Shown: positions 35,260 through 46,424, numbered from the stretch's first letter. The stretch is 64,000 bases of DNA from Pratylenchus scribneri (GCA_030063045.1 JAQSEB010000041.1:2163501-2227500); one strand, 5' to 3'. Translations and numbers: made by a program. Notes: a model not told the origin generated them from the sequence alone.

Positions 35260-35594
35260 ATTTTAAAATTTATTTGTTGAATTTTTTATTGCATTTTTAA
35301 TTGATTTTTTATAGAATAAATTGATGATTTTTGTAATGTTTTAATTGAACACAAATATTGGAATATAATCAAAAAATAAAATCAAATAATTGAGTGTGGA
35401 CGGAATGCCCAAAAAACGCATTTACTTTACCGTATTTCCTCTATCATTGACCCCCCTCCCCTCTAATAATATCCCCTTTTGTGGATTTTTAGGGTGAAAA
35501 AAGTAAATAATATGAATTTTCTTTCCCTTTTTTGGGTGTCTCTGAAAAATAGTTGTCTGGGGGCCGGCCACTTATAAAGGAAATACGGTATTCA
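35260..35594. other. Convergent 3' spacer with a MITE
   Basis: Separates the ends of two convergent genes and is half filled by the mariner-like MITE at 35430-35588. The rest is AT-rich, with AATAAA-type words near 35320 and 35377. Confidence 0.6.
35430..35588. mobile_element. Mariner-like MITE with TA target duplication
   Basis: 159-bp element. Left end CCGTATTTCCTCTAT, right end ATAAAGGAAATACGG; these are inverted repeats of about 15 bp flanked on both sides by TA (35428-35429 and 35589-35590), the Tc1/mariner target-site hallmark. No coding content. It lies in the gap between two convergent genes. Confidence 0.75.
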
Positions 35595-36164
35595 TTATTG
35601 ATTGATCATCATCGATTCCATGCATCCAATGTTGATCACCGCAATCGAATGCCTTTGTTGCTTCAGCCGAATTTGTTGTTGTTGTTGGCGTTGGAGTCGC
35701 CGTTCCCTCCGGGAAATTGCCAATGCCAATTCGCCCACACCAATTCCGGCTGTCAATTGGAATGCCTTAAAAATGGAAGAAATATTTGTGAAGGAATTGA
35801 GAAAAACATTGCTCATTCTGGCCCGCATCAAAATTTGACGTTTCTTCGATTCCAACTTCTCCTTTGGCAAACCCGTTTTTGTGTAAATTGGTGGAAACCA
35901 CCTTTGATTATGGAATAAATGGAATTATTTTTCACATTTATTTTGGCCAATTCATAATAAATTAAATTAATTAACAATTTACCAAGGGAAGAAATAGTCA
36001 CGAAGGGCCCAAAGGTTGAAGGCAAACCAGGTGATTAGGCAGAAAAGGCCAAAAACGTAGCAAAGCTCGAGGCGATGTTCGGCGAGAAGTGAGAGCAAAA
36101 ACTTCACCTTTTTGGGTGAATATTTTTGGCCATCTTTATTTATCCATTTTCTCACCTTTGCTTG
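35595..36164 (-). CDS. Small membrane protein with Gln-rich tail, 5' end unresolved
   Basis: Two exons are supported: 36164-35983 and 35901-35595, joined in phase (CCT TG then G). The first holds a basic stretch (WINKDGQKYSPKKVKF), then a long hydrophobic helix (YVFGLFCLITWFAFNLW). The second reads WFPPIYTKTGLPKEKLESKK, a second weaker helix (FKAFQLTAGIGVGELALAI), and a basic Gln tail (RRERRLQRQQQQQIRLKQQ). Likely two membrane passes. A start codon was not found in the frame; another exon must lie upstream, or the 36164 acceptor is wrong. No family recognised. Confidence 0.5.
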
Positions 36165-36954
36165 CTAAATTCACCAAAATTGGTGGCCAAATTTGATGAT
36201 TTCGACCGAATTCTTCGATGCTAATTTTTTTTATTATTTGCTTCTAGGTTTTTGTTAAGTAAAAATGGAAAGGAAGAATATATGAAAGGAAAAAGAGGAA
36301 ATGGGAGAAAGTTGTGAAAATTGTACAAAAGAATTTGAAATTGGTGAAGAAAAGGGAAGGAATTTGCCATCCAATTCTCAGCTTTTGTTATTCATCGCAG
36401 GTGCCATTTCCGCGAAATGCAAATTCCCTTTTGGGGCCCCATGGGGAATGGGGACGGCCTTTTCGCCGCCACCTTTTTGTGCCGGATTTGGCGCAAACTT
36501 CTTTTACATATTCCCCTCAAATACACACTTGAAAAGGGGGGAAAGACGACGACAATGAATGAATAGAAAAACAGTTTTGTGTGCAAAAATGCCATTCATT
36601 CTTCCCCGAAGGCGCATCCTCCTTTTTGGGTGGCGTGGGAATTTGGCCACAAATTGAGTGAAGGGGAGGGAAAAGTGCCCGGTGCCCTCCTTCAACTAAT
36701 TGGATTTTGGCCCTTTAGAGCGAAAAGGGATGAAAGAAAAGAAGAGAGGGGAAATAAGGATTTGGCTAAAGTGGACAATGAGGATTTTGGGCAATTTAAT
36801 ATGGTTTAATCTTTTCCTTTATTCATTTGTTAATGTCCAATTTATCAGAAATGCATTAATCTATCTCATTCTGATCTGCCGAAATTTTCAGCCAGCCCTC
36901 AAATTGAAAGGTCGGTCTTGGTTCGTGGACCTTTATTTATTTGTGCCATTCTCT
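36165..36954. other. No recognisable gene
   Basis: Short frames on both strands (for example plus 36579-36809 and 36700-36957), none with a family signature or good splice sites. It may hold the missing first exon of the membrane protein on minus. Confidence 0.4.
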
Positions 36955-37805
36955 TGACTATCTATAACTCATAAAAGGAATAACCAAATTTGGAAGGCGA
37001 TATATCATTTGAAAGAAAAGTTTCCTCTATAAAGTTGCGTTTTTAAATTTTATGAAATCCATGCTTTAAGAAAAGTTACCTGTCATTTAGTGGAATAAAC
37101 CCAAATTTGGTTAGGAAAATTCGCTTATTTTTCAAATTGTTTTAATATTTCAAAAATTAATTAAGCCACTTTTAGACGCTGCTCTCTCGTTGATTAGAAG
37201 TAAGGAAGAAGGAATACGGTGGCAGAGGCGGCTATCCTTTCCATAATCAACAGCCAATCAAAGGAATGCCTTGATGGCACAATCAGTTCCCTCTCTTCCC
37301 TCTTTCCTATTCCTTTGCATGAATATTCACTCGTTGATTAAGGAAGGGAGAAAATACGGTAGCAGAAACAGAGCGCTTGCCACCTCTCTTCACAATCAGC
37401 AGCCAATCAGAGGAATGCCTGGAGGGCACAATCACTTGTTCTCCTCCCATTGGTCCCATTCCACTGCTTTTGAGGAGATGACTGACTATTTTTGCGCATT
37501 CATAATTCTCTTTATTCCCAACCTTTTTAATGATCTTAGTATCTTTTGATAGAGGGGAAAATGCTCTATTTAATTATATAAAAATATTGTAAAAATTCTA
37601 ATTTGATGAGATAAAAACTAGAATTTAAAAATAAAATCCCTCTAAATGATTATATCCGAATTTGTTGAGGAAAAGCTGCTTATTTTGTAAAATGTTTTAA
37701 TATTTCAAAAAATTAGTTAAGCCACTTTTTAAAGGACATTTAAGGCTTTCAAATGGCATATTGCCTTCCTGAATTAGTTGCTTCCTTCTTGTGATTTGAC
37801 CAAAA
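36955..37805. repeat. P-family element interrupted by an R-family dimer
   Basis: P sequence runs from about 36955 (AAGGCGATATATCATTTGAA) to 37175 (TTAAGCCACTTTTAGA). An R-type block with two TGCCTNNAGGGCA-type units follows at about 37178-37600. The right half of P then appears again, complete, at about 37640-37805 (AAGCTGCTTATTTTGTAA, AGGACATTTAAGGC, GGCATATTGCCTTCC). This is either nested insertion with duplication of the P right half, or recombination between two P copies. Confidence 0.65.
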
Positions 37806-38066
37806 GAATGACCCAAATATGCGATCGGCGTTTTGTCCTGTTTTATTGAAAAGCCACAACCGAAGCTTATCGGTCCAATCCAAAGTAATCTGCTTCTTCT
37901 CGCCCGGACAGCATTCCCATGTATTCGGCCTTCTTTGTTCTTCCCGCTTAAAGTTCATTTTCGTGTCGACCAGTGCTGGCGGCGAAGCCCATTCATTGGT
38001 CATTCCCTTCGGCCAATTTCATCCCTCAAAATTCCCTCTTAATTCCAACAAATTTTTCTCCTAAAA

Positions 38067-38489
38067 ATGATTGACTTTTCCCCGCATTTGGCCATTTTCT
38101 TTTCTACTGCCATTTTCCCCCATGCCTTGGCCCTTCTCTGTGCCTTCGGTTGCCGAGAATTGCCGGCACCCCAAATTGTTTCATCCGCCCAATTTCGGTC
38201 ATTCATTATGCCCAGGGATGTTCGCCTGCACGGATGCATTGGATGTTGTGGTGGATGCGGCGATGGCGAAAGTGGCGGTGAACAAACTGCCGAAAATGGC
38301 AGTGAGGATGGAACAGGAGGAAATGGAGGCGAAAATGTGCCGGAGAAGCCATCAACCCCAATTTTGGTTGGAATGAATCCACCGGAGGAGAACGAGGAAG
38401 GAAAACGACGACATGTTTGGTATTCTTCACCGGGAACGGGTGAAAGTGGCCATCAAAATCATTTTTGGAGAGGAAGAAAATTCTTTTGA
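38067..38489 (+). CDS. Secreted Gly/Cys/Glu-rich protein (candidate effector)
   Basis: Single-exon frame of 140 residues. The N-terminus has a hydrophobic segment (LAIFFSTAIFPHALALLCAF) that fits a signal peptide. The mature part has a small Cys cluster (HGCIGCCGGCGDGE), a Gly/Glu/Asn-rich low-complexity region, then PSTPILVGMNPPEENEEGK and a basic C-terminus (HFWRGRKFF). Base use is visibly more GC-rich and codon-like than the flanks. No known domain. Small, secreted, lineage-specific proteins of this type are common among effectors of plant-parasitic nematodes, but nothing here proves that role. The first Met is an inference. Confidence 0.55.
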   Translation: MIDFSPHLAIFFSTAIFPHALALLCAFGCRELPAPQIVSSAQFRSFIMPRDVRLHGCIGCCGGCGDGESGGEQTAENGSEDGTGGNGGENVPEKPSTPILVGMNPPEENEEGKRRHVWYSSPGTGESGHQNHFWRGRKFF

Positions 38490-41433
38490 AAGAACAGAAA
38501 TGGACACAATGGATTGTATGGAATATTCATTTTTAATTTATTTATGAATAAATTAAATTAAGAACATGCAATTCTGTTAAACTTTTGCCCAATTTCCATA
38601 TTTTCCCTTTCAATTTCTTTATCATTTATCAACCGCGGATTGTTTTCGTTGACTATTTTTAAAAATACATCGTTCCCTCCGGCCCCCATCATTAAATGAT
38701 AAGCCATTTGGCCTTATTTTTGTCAGGAAATTGGCGCCAGCTGCTCCCCCCCCCCCCCACCCGTTCTTTCTTTATTCCCCATTTGTGCACTTTTTTTTTG
38801 CAAAAACAAAGCCAAATTCCCTCCATCCATTTTGGCCAATGATCTCGTCAATCAGCCCACATTTGACCCCCCCCCCCCCCATTCCCTGCTGTGCTGCACT
38901 CCTCAATTGAACACAAAAACAACATTTTTGGATGGAAAGGGCCTTTCGATGGGGGAAACATTTCACTGTTTTTGGCCCAATTCGTTGAAAGATGAAACAA
39001 ATTTGGAGGGAAAATTCTGCTGAAAATCTTCATCGGTCGAAAGATGCATTGAAGCCATCTTTTTGGTTTAGGAGAATCGAATTTTGATTTCAAAAAGTGG
39101 CAAATATTTTCACATTATTTTTGGGTGATCTTTGCAATAATTCGAATGATTCATTGACAATTTTCTTCTTAATAGTTTTGTTTTCTTCTTCTTTCGGCTG
39201 AATTTGTCACCACCAACAATTTTGTCCCCCAATTGCTCTCGATTCACCGAAAATCAAAAACAATCCCTTCATACTTTTCGCCCCATTTTTGGTCTTTTAA
39301 AATCAGTTCGTTTTCGTTCACTTCTTTCATTGTAATTTTTTCTATTTTTGGCAATGCCATAATTCCTGTTTTTGTAATGAAAGAGGGAGTGGTGCTGGTG
39401 AATGGGCCATTGTGGCCTTTCACGTGGCCATTTCCCCCCTAAATTTCCTCAAATTGTAATTCGTTGATTTTTCCTCAATTTGGGCAAGGGAAAAAGTCCC
39501 TAAATTGGGGGGCAAAAATGCGTTCGATCGAAAATGATTAATTTGGGTCATCGTCCGTCGAATGGTCATAAAAAATGACAATAAAAATTGTTTGCCAAAA
39601 ATGGATTGGGCCGCCAAAATGAATGAAAGAGTAAAAAGTCATACGTAGGGAATGGATTGAGGCCATAAAAAATTGGAGTACACACATTCACTAAAATGTG
39701 AAACGAGACAAATTTGCTTCTCTTAAAATTATGATAAATTGGTCTTTATTTGATGAAATTAATCAAAATTCATGTGAGAAGAAAGGTAAATTGGCCATTT
39801 TAGATCGATTTATGGGAGATGGCATCATTAAAATTAAACTTAAATCAGTCAATTCCACTCAAAAATGTACAGAAAATATCAAAATCATCCATTTACCCCT
39901 ATCCTTGATTTGCGCGATGGGCCAAGAGGGACGACCCCCCATCAATTGTGTCCCATGGCCTTGGACAAACAATCACCCAAAACAGCCTCATTCCATCCCA
40001 TTCATTTATTTTCGCCCAAACCAGCACCGACCGACTCCTCGACTCCGTCCTCCACCATCAATAATGTTCCCCTCTACCCGAATTGGGTTACTTCCCCAAA
40101 AGCAGAAATCAACCAATTTTCCTCCCTCCAAGCATTCATTTTCTTCGATCATTCTTTTATCCTAAATTAGGATATATTTTTATATTATTCATCGATCCGC
40201 GCCCTTTGATGAATGAGTAAATGCGCAATTTTGGGTAATTCGAAGAATTGATGACCAATAAAATATTGCCAACATTGAAATGGCACAAAAATGGAACAAA
40301 AGATTAAAAATATTGCCACAATTTTTGGTACATTCATTCGCAAAAAATCGAATAATTCGATCATTTTTTGGTGCAAAATTTGTGCAAAAATTGTTGCCTC
40401 TGCTTTTTCCCCCTCCCTCTCTCTTTCCTTAAAGGCTAATTTAAATTGACAAATTTGCGCAGTGCAATGAGCACAAAATTGGGAATAAACACGTACAAAA
40501 ATGCACGTGAAGGACGAATCCCCCAAAAATTAAATGGACAATTTCATTGAAATCAAATCCATTTTTGGCCACTTCATTTCTATCATTCATTTGACCAAAA
40601 ATGGCAAATATTCCCTCATCCATTTCCGGCCCATTCATTATCCTTTACCCTCCAATTTTTACACTCAATTTTTGTTTGCCATTTTCCATCATTCCCTTCT
40701 TTTTTTGGCCCTCGTGTTGTTTTTCCCACTTTTAAATTGGCTCTAGAATGGCAAAGGGAATTCCCGTCCATTCCCGTCCATTCGTTCCCATTTCCCATCC
40801 AAAGGACCGAAGGCCAAGTGGCCTTCCCCCAAGAAAAAGAAGAAAGGAAGGAGGTGGCTGTTTTTGCCATTGCAATTTCACATATAAACATGGCCCTCCT
40901 TTTCCTTTCAGTTTGTTTTTCTTCTCATTCAAGCGAATATAATGTGAATTCGGCCTCGGGCCAAAAGGGATTCCCTCATCCAATTTTTTACGCCCTTTTT
41001 GGCAATCCAATTTGAACAAAGTTGCTTTTTCGTCATTTTTAAATGCCATTTGCAACATTGGCCTTGATGAGATTCCGTACATTCCTCCCACATCATCATT
41101 TGGCCGCAATCTGTTCCCTCTTTCCGAATTTGGCCCCAATTGTTTCTCTCCTCTTTCAATTTCATCGAAAACAGCCGTCCCTCCCTCTGCCCTCATTTCC
41201 TTTGCCTCTATAAATAATTGGCTCCACTCTTTTCCGTCCATTCATTTGGCCCATTCCAAATTTGGATGTTTGCCATTATTTGAGCAATTTTGTTATTTTC
41301 CTTTTGATTTCTCTCTTCCATAGTCAATGCCACTAAAATTCCCTCAATTTCATTGGGAAATTCCACAAATAAATTCATCAAACTTTTTATACATTTCAGC
41401 ATCCATTCAAATTCACCCAAAATTCCTTCAAAA
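38490..41433. other. 2.9 kb without a supported gene
   Basis: Contains C-runs of 13 (38746-38758) and 14 (38867-38880). Candidate frames, none convincing: plus 39865-40170 (LDLRDGPRGTTPHQLC), minus 40185-40360 (a hydrophobic VPKIVAIFLIFCSIFVPF segment) and a 169-codon minus frame at 40732-41241 (RGNRLRPNDDVGGMYGISSR). The latter overlaps open plus frames with a possible signal peptide (MALLFLSVCFSSHSSEYN at about 40890). A small lineage-specific gene is possible on either strand between 40.2 and 41.3 kb. Confidence 0.4.
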
Positions 41434-42001
41434 ATGTCCTCATCATCAATCATTTTTATGGTCACTTTGCCTGTTCTTCTCTCCCAAATTGCGCCCATCA
41501 ATGCCATCCTTTGCCGGACCGGTGTCGATTTGTTGGGTGGCCCAGTGGCGGATTGTGGCCGCGGAAGCCAATGCCTGAATACCACATCCGCCCTTGGCCA
41601 AACCGTTTATTCCTGCGATTTTGGTGGAATTTGCGAGACAATCCTAAATTTGAGGGATGGATGCGTTCGAGATGGGAAAAGGATGGTCAGTTGGGCGATA
41701 GATTTTGGACAAAAATATCAATTTCTATTTATTATTTGTGCCGAAAATTAATTAGTCCAAGGGCTTTCAATCTTCTTCCAATAATTTCCTCTTATTTTAT
41801 TAGGTTTGTTGCTGTTCAACGCTGGATGGTTGCAATTTTGGACAAGGCACATTTTTGACCAGATTTGGCCAAAATTCTTCATCAAAATCAAAGAAGCAGC
41901 AAAATCAACCAACAGAATTGAACAATGCAGCCACTTTTTTGAAGTCCCAATCATCGGCATTGGATTTTGTCAAGGAAATGGAAAGTGGCACTGATTTTTG
42001 A
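41434..42001 (+). CDS. Secreted Ly6/three-finger-like cysteine-rich protein
   Basis: Two exons (41434-41685 and 41804-42001) join in phase 0, 149 residues. A signal peptide (SSSIIFMVTLPVLLSQIAPI) is followed by a Cys-rich module: ILCRTGVD, PVADCGRGSQCLNTT, VYSCDFGGICETI, LRDGCVRDG, and the closing RMVCCCSTLDGCNFG. The CCxxxxxCN-type ending is the mark of Ly6/uPAR-type three-finger folds; nematode ET-module proteins look similar. A polar tail (SSSKSKKQQNQPTELNNAAT) follows with no GPI-type hydrophobic end, so the protein should be released rather than anchored. Role unknown: receptor modulation or host interaction are both possible. Confidence 0.75.
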
Positions 42002-42304
42002 ATGAATTGGGCGAATAAATTAATAAATATTGGATACGGGTCATCCACTCCTCCCACAAAAATTATATTTTATTTGGTTGTGTCCCTTTCTTCCTCATAT
42101 TTGTTTATTGCCTTTGTTCCCCAATTTTGCCCAATTTAAAACGAATTTGCCAAATTGGCTAATTAAATATGAATTGATATAAATAATAAAGTGATCTATT
42201 AACAGAATGGATTGTTGTGGTGAATGACAATGTGAATTCAACAGAAGTCTAATTATGATGGAGACTATTATTATTATCTTCGCATTCCATTTCATCCCAT
42301 CCAT

Positions 42305-42530
42305 TAATGCTCGAGGCAATTAGCCAATATGGGAATGGGAAGGCGATATACCATTTGAAACCCTAAAATGCCCTCTAGAAAATGGCCTTTTTAAATTTTA
42401 TAAAATCCATATTTTGAAAAGTTATTTTTTGGATAAATAGGCGGAATTATTTGTTAGGGAACATGCGGAATTATTTTGTGGGGCAGAACAAGTGGAATTA
42501 ATGTTTGGAACAGTTGAAATTAAAATATTT
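42305..42530. repeat. Half P element followed by minisatellite units
   Basis: GAAGGCGATATACCATTTGA and CCTCTAGAAAATGGCCTTTT mark the left arm of a P element. Where the P centre should follow, the sequence turns into AGGCGGAATTATTTGTTAGG and three or four decayed units of the 24-bp minisatellite. No right arm is seen. This repeats the arrangement at 52545-53590. Confidence 0.7.
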
Positions 42531-42754
42531 GGGATATAGGGGATAAACAGGAATACTACCCTCTCCAGAATGTGCCATATTTTCACCTGCCGTTTTACCA
42601 TTCCAATTGGATGATTCTCGGCCGACGAGATGATCAGATCCTCACCCCAATTCCAATTTAATCGCTCAAACATTTTGAAGACCAAAATTGTGGCCACCAC
42701 TTTTTGGACATTCGATACATGAGATTCTATCGTTCCTCAATCAACATTGAAAGA

Positions 42755-43080
42755 AACTGGCCACTTTGAAGGCATGTTGAATGCTCATCACGTTAAGTAA
42801 AAGGAAAATACGGTATCGACGCCTCTTCGCAATCATCCAATAGGAATGCGCTTGGAGGCAAAATCATTAGCAATCTCCCATGGATCTCATTTCTTTGCAT
42901 TTTTAGGTGAGCATTGAGACTACCATCTTTGCGCATTCATAACTTGCTTTAATCTTAACCGTTTTCAATGATCTTGATATAGTTTAGGAGAAAATTTTCT
43001 ATCTTTTTATATAAATAAAATTTAATAAATCATTAAAATATGGGATTTAAAAATGTGATTCTTAAGGGAATAAATTAAAT
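42755..43080. repeat. R-family element, copy 3
   Basis: Single unit with AAGGCATGTTGAATGCTCAT, AAAATACGGTATCG, CAATAGGAATGCGCTTGGAG and the right module GCGCATTCATAACTTGCTTT, then AATGATCTTGATATAGTTTA. Same order as in copies 1 and 2. Confidence 0.6.
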
Positions 43081-43856
43081 CATGAGATTTAAGATAAGTA
43101 AAAGAATTTCTGGAAATGTTTTTATAGCCAATTTGTTCGCCACATTTCAAATGAACAAATAGACATTGTTGGCTATCCTACTTCATTCCCATTTTTCCAA
43201 GTTACTATACATATTTTTATGAATTAATTCTACGCGGATGAAACTTTTTGCCTCTATTTTTTGACCTTCTTCAATAGATCAAGGATATTCGCTTTTATTT
43301 AAATCCTCTTTTTCTCACTTCAATAAGACTATCCAATATTTTCGGTCAAAATACATTTCCAGTCCATTCATTATTGCGCAATTCGATCCAATCAAAATCG
43401 TCGAATATTAAATATTTATTTTCCAATGTGTTCATCCAATCATTTACGAACTTTTGGACTCAACAAAATGGAAGAATAATAGGAAAGGGGATTTGAAGGG
43501 CATTGAGGGGCGAGGCTGCCAATAATCCGCCAATTGTGACCAGCGATTGGCACCCCCAAATATTTAAAAAGGAGAGGAAAAAGGGCGAAATTGAGAGGAT
43601 TTAGCATTTAGACGGAGGATGGAGGGGGGGGGGGGGGGGGGGAGGGATTGGTCTGTTGAATTCAATCGGAATGATGTTTCGCGAAAAACATTGACAATTG
43701 GGGTGGATGGACGTACTAGATGTTGTTTGAATGGAATTGAGAAATAATCGAAAATGGGCCTCGTCATTTTCCACATATCCAATCTCATCATTCACTGTTG
43801 GACAATTTAAATTTATTGAAACTTTTTAGGAAGTTGGAGCAATTTTTGTATCCCAA

Positions 43857-45739
43857 ATGGTGGCAAAACATTTTGGTCTTCTCTTTCTTTTTGTGATGAT
43901 TGCCAAATTTGCAACAGGTTAATTGGTTAATAAATTCATTCCAATTTGTTCCATTTTTTAAGTCAATTCTTCATCATCTTCATCCAACTCTACTTCTTCT
44001 TCTTCATCCACTTCATCAACAACTTCACCATCATCAATTGAAGCCAATTCCACATTGCCTTCTTCCATTAATTCCACAGATACTTCTACCCTAAATATGT
44101 CCACAACGATCATGATGATGAATAGCAACAATTCCACACAAAAACCACCTTTACTCAATGATTCCGCAATGAATGGCACAACAAATTTAACAATTGATGA
44201 AATGGTATATTCAACCAATTCCTCCACAAATTCCACCACTTCTTCAACATCTTCACCAACAAATTCAACGGAATCTGCCACCCAAACAAATTCAACATCC
44301 CCAATAACCAGCACACCAGTTCCCGAAACATCATCGTCCTCTACTTCTTCTGACCCTGTTTCCACCAATTCCACATCGTCGCCCAATTCGACCATTTCCC
44401 ATTTAATGGCACGTAGTCCGATTCATTCGACAAATTCTTCAAATGGCAAAAATGCCACCAAATTATTGGATTCAATTGATGAATCGGCCGAAAATGTCAA
44501 AAGCCATCATGAATCTTTGGAAAGGCCAATTTCCGGTGAAGATGTTTCCGGTAATGAAAATGGTGAATCGGAAGAAGGCAATGGACGAAATGGACAACAA
44601 AATGATGGACAGTTGAGGAATGAGACATCATTTAGTAAGGACCAATTAATTTTTGGATATTATTGTTCGAAAAGGTCACGGTGAATTGCCACTTTTGCCT
44701 GCACATTTTGTTTTATCAGTGCAAAAGCACGCTGATGCCGATGTCAAAACCACAAACATTTCCGATGTACTGAATAACAGCAATCATTCAAAAGTGAATA
44801 ACACGGCTGAAGGGACAGGAATTGCCGGTTTTCCATTAAAAAATGAATCAAATGGAGCAAAAAATATTCGAGGAGAGGCGAATAGGAATAAACGAGGTAG
44901 GCATTAATTCCAAAAAGAGGAATAATTTATATATTTCATTGTATTTATACATAGCATCAGGGTTGCCTCGGGTTACCCGAAACTCGAAACTCGAAACCCG
45001 AAACCCGAGGTTTTTGGCGACTCGAAACTCGATACCCGATCCGAAAAATTTTCGACCGACCCGATCCGAAATCCGACCCGAACTTTTTGGCGACCCGAGG
45101 CAACCCTGCATAGCATGAATTGATTGATGCCTGAGGGCATTTTGAGCTGCGAAAGCATTTTTCCTCTACAGTAATCTCTCTCTATCATTCCCTTTCTCAA
45201 TCAAAAATATAAGAAAAGGAGGAATCTAATCTAAATATAAAACAATCTATGAGAGTGACCAAAACTTAATATGAATAATTTTGAATTTGGGTTAAGGGAA
45301 TTTGGTCCTTCCCAATATTCTTCCAAATATTACTAGTTGAATCTTAAAAAATATTGGACAGAATCTAGCCGAATTATTCGGTATTTTCCTCTCAAATCCA
45401 ATCCCAAAATAGATTATATCAGTGATGCGTTCAACAAAATGAATGAAGCAATGGGAAACGTCCAAACCCAACAGCAACTCCTTCCAAATGTGAATAATGG
45501 CAATGGTTTGGATGGGGCCCAGCAGCAACCAGCCCAAATTATTTCCATTCCACCCATCGATTTGTCGAACAAAACGCAGAATATTGTCCTTGTTAGCGGT
45601 AAATTTGTTTGGATAAATTTAGAGGATTCGATTCAAATTTAAAGATACTGGGAATGTGACATTACGGCGAGGAAATGGATTCCTTTCAGTGGAAACAATG
45701 ATGGTCCAACAACAACCCCAACAATCTCCAAAGAATTGA
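43857..45739 (+). CDS. Secreted Ser/Thr/Asn-rich mucin-like protein
   Basis: Five exons (43857-43917, 43963-44634, 44675-44896, 45362-45598, 45645-45739) sum to 1287 bases, 428 residues. A signal peptide (HFGLLFLFVMIAKFAT) is followed by some 200 residues made almost only of Ser, Thr, Asn and Pro, with many NST-type N-glycosylation sequons (TNSSTNSTTSSTSSPTNST). An acidic Asn/Gly region follows (SGEDVSGNENGESEEGNGRN), then a less biased C-terminal part (LPLLPAHFVLSVQKHAD) and a Gln-rich end. No known domain. It should be a heavily glycosylated extracellular protein, for example of surface coat or gland secretion. Intron 3 contains a hAT-like MITE. Intron 2 is only 40 bases. Confidence 0.8.
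44958..45108. mobile_element. hAT-like MITE, 151 bp, with 8-bp target duplication
   Basis: Ends CAGGGTTGCCTCGGGT and ACCCGAGGCAACCCTG are perfect 16-bp inverted repeats. Flanks are CATAGCAT on both sides (44950-44957 and 45109-45116), an exact 8-bp duplication as made by hAT transposases. The interior is short tandem variants of CGAAACTCGA / CGACCCGATC. Lies in intron 3 of the mucin-like gene. Confidence 0.93.
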
Positions 45740-45961
45740 GGAGTGGAAAAATGGGAGGGGGGAATAAATTGAGATGGAATGAATACATTTTTAGTCAAAT
45801 TTATATATTTTATTCGATCGAAAAAAATAAAGATTTTATTCAAATAAAACAATTCTTTAATATTTGCGCATCATTAAATCATGATTTTCGTTGTTGATTG
45901 CCTTCCTCTTATTTCTCTGGGTAGCCAAATAATTCCCTTAGATTATTTTCAACTGAAAATT

Positions 45962-46424
45962 TTACATTTCATTGGCCCAAACCCCAAATTCCCAATATTT
46001 TCTACCTTTGTCCCATTTCACCATTCTATTCTTTTTTCTTTCTTCAATGAATTCCATCAGCGCTTCACGACCTTGTTCTCGTTCAATTCGTTTAGCCTCC
46101 GAATGTTTTTTGAAGCTATAATATGTAACAAGCAGAAGAAAGCCACACCCATAGAAATACTAAAAAATAAGATAATTTGCAATAAATTTTCGATTGAAAA
46201 CTCACAAAAATAAAATTGGGATAATTGTGAAAGAAGCGAATGCCACTGAAAATAAATAAGGAAATTATTGATTAAATTTATCAAAAAAAGGAGAAGACAA
46301 ACCTTAATTTCTTAATCCACCATGGTGTTTTTCTGTAATGCCTTAAAATTTTTGTTCGGCGCTGCCATTTATTGACGACAAATTGATTAGGTTGTAAAAT
46401 AATAATTGAAGGACGAATTAACAT
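45962..46424 (-). CDS. Small basic single-pass protein, probably mitochondrial
   Basis: Three exons in continuous frame, about 119 residues. The N-terminus is basic and lacks acidic residues (LIRPSIIILQPNQFVVNKWQ, then RRTKILRHYRKTPWWIKKL), like an import signal. One hydrophobic helix (FIFYFYGCGFLLLVTYY) is followed by a charged helix (EAKRIEREQGREALMEFIEE). The size and shape resemble respiratory-chain accessory or assembly factors. No family can be named. ATG is 12 to 28 bases after ATTTTCAG, a probable trans-splice site. Confidence 0.65.

Larger units (their letters stand above)
42002..43856. other. Intergenic region rich in repeats
   Basis: Holds a half P element (42305-42425), a short run of the minisatellite unit (42438-42530), an R element (about 42755-43080) and a run of 19 G (43624-43642). 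No ORF with support. The last part must include the promoter of the mucin-like gene; an acceptor-like CTTTTTAG lies 28 bases before its ATG. Confidence 0.6.

Noticed and set aside
37749..38003. 84-codon minus ORF (with a CCPGEKKQITLDW stretch)
   Set aside because: Begins in a P-element arm, has no start context or splice partner and no family; too weak for a CDS.
40732..41241. 169-codon minus ORF, protein-like in part
   Set aside because: Antisense plus frames are equally open, no acceptor/donor pair links it to neighbours, and its upstream frame (41208-41585) is antisense to the well-supported three-finger gene. Noted in the spacer entry only.
41208..41585. 125-codon minus ORF
   Set aside because: Antisense shadow of exon 1 of the secreted three-finger-like gene, which has signal peptide, Cys pattern and in-phase intron.
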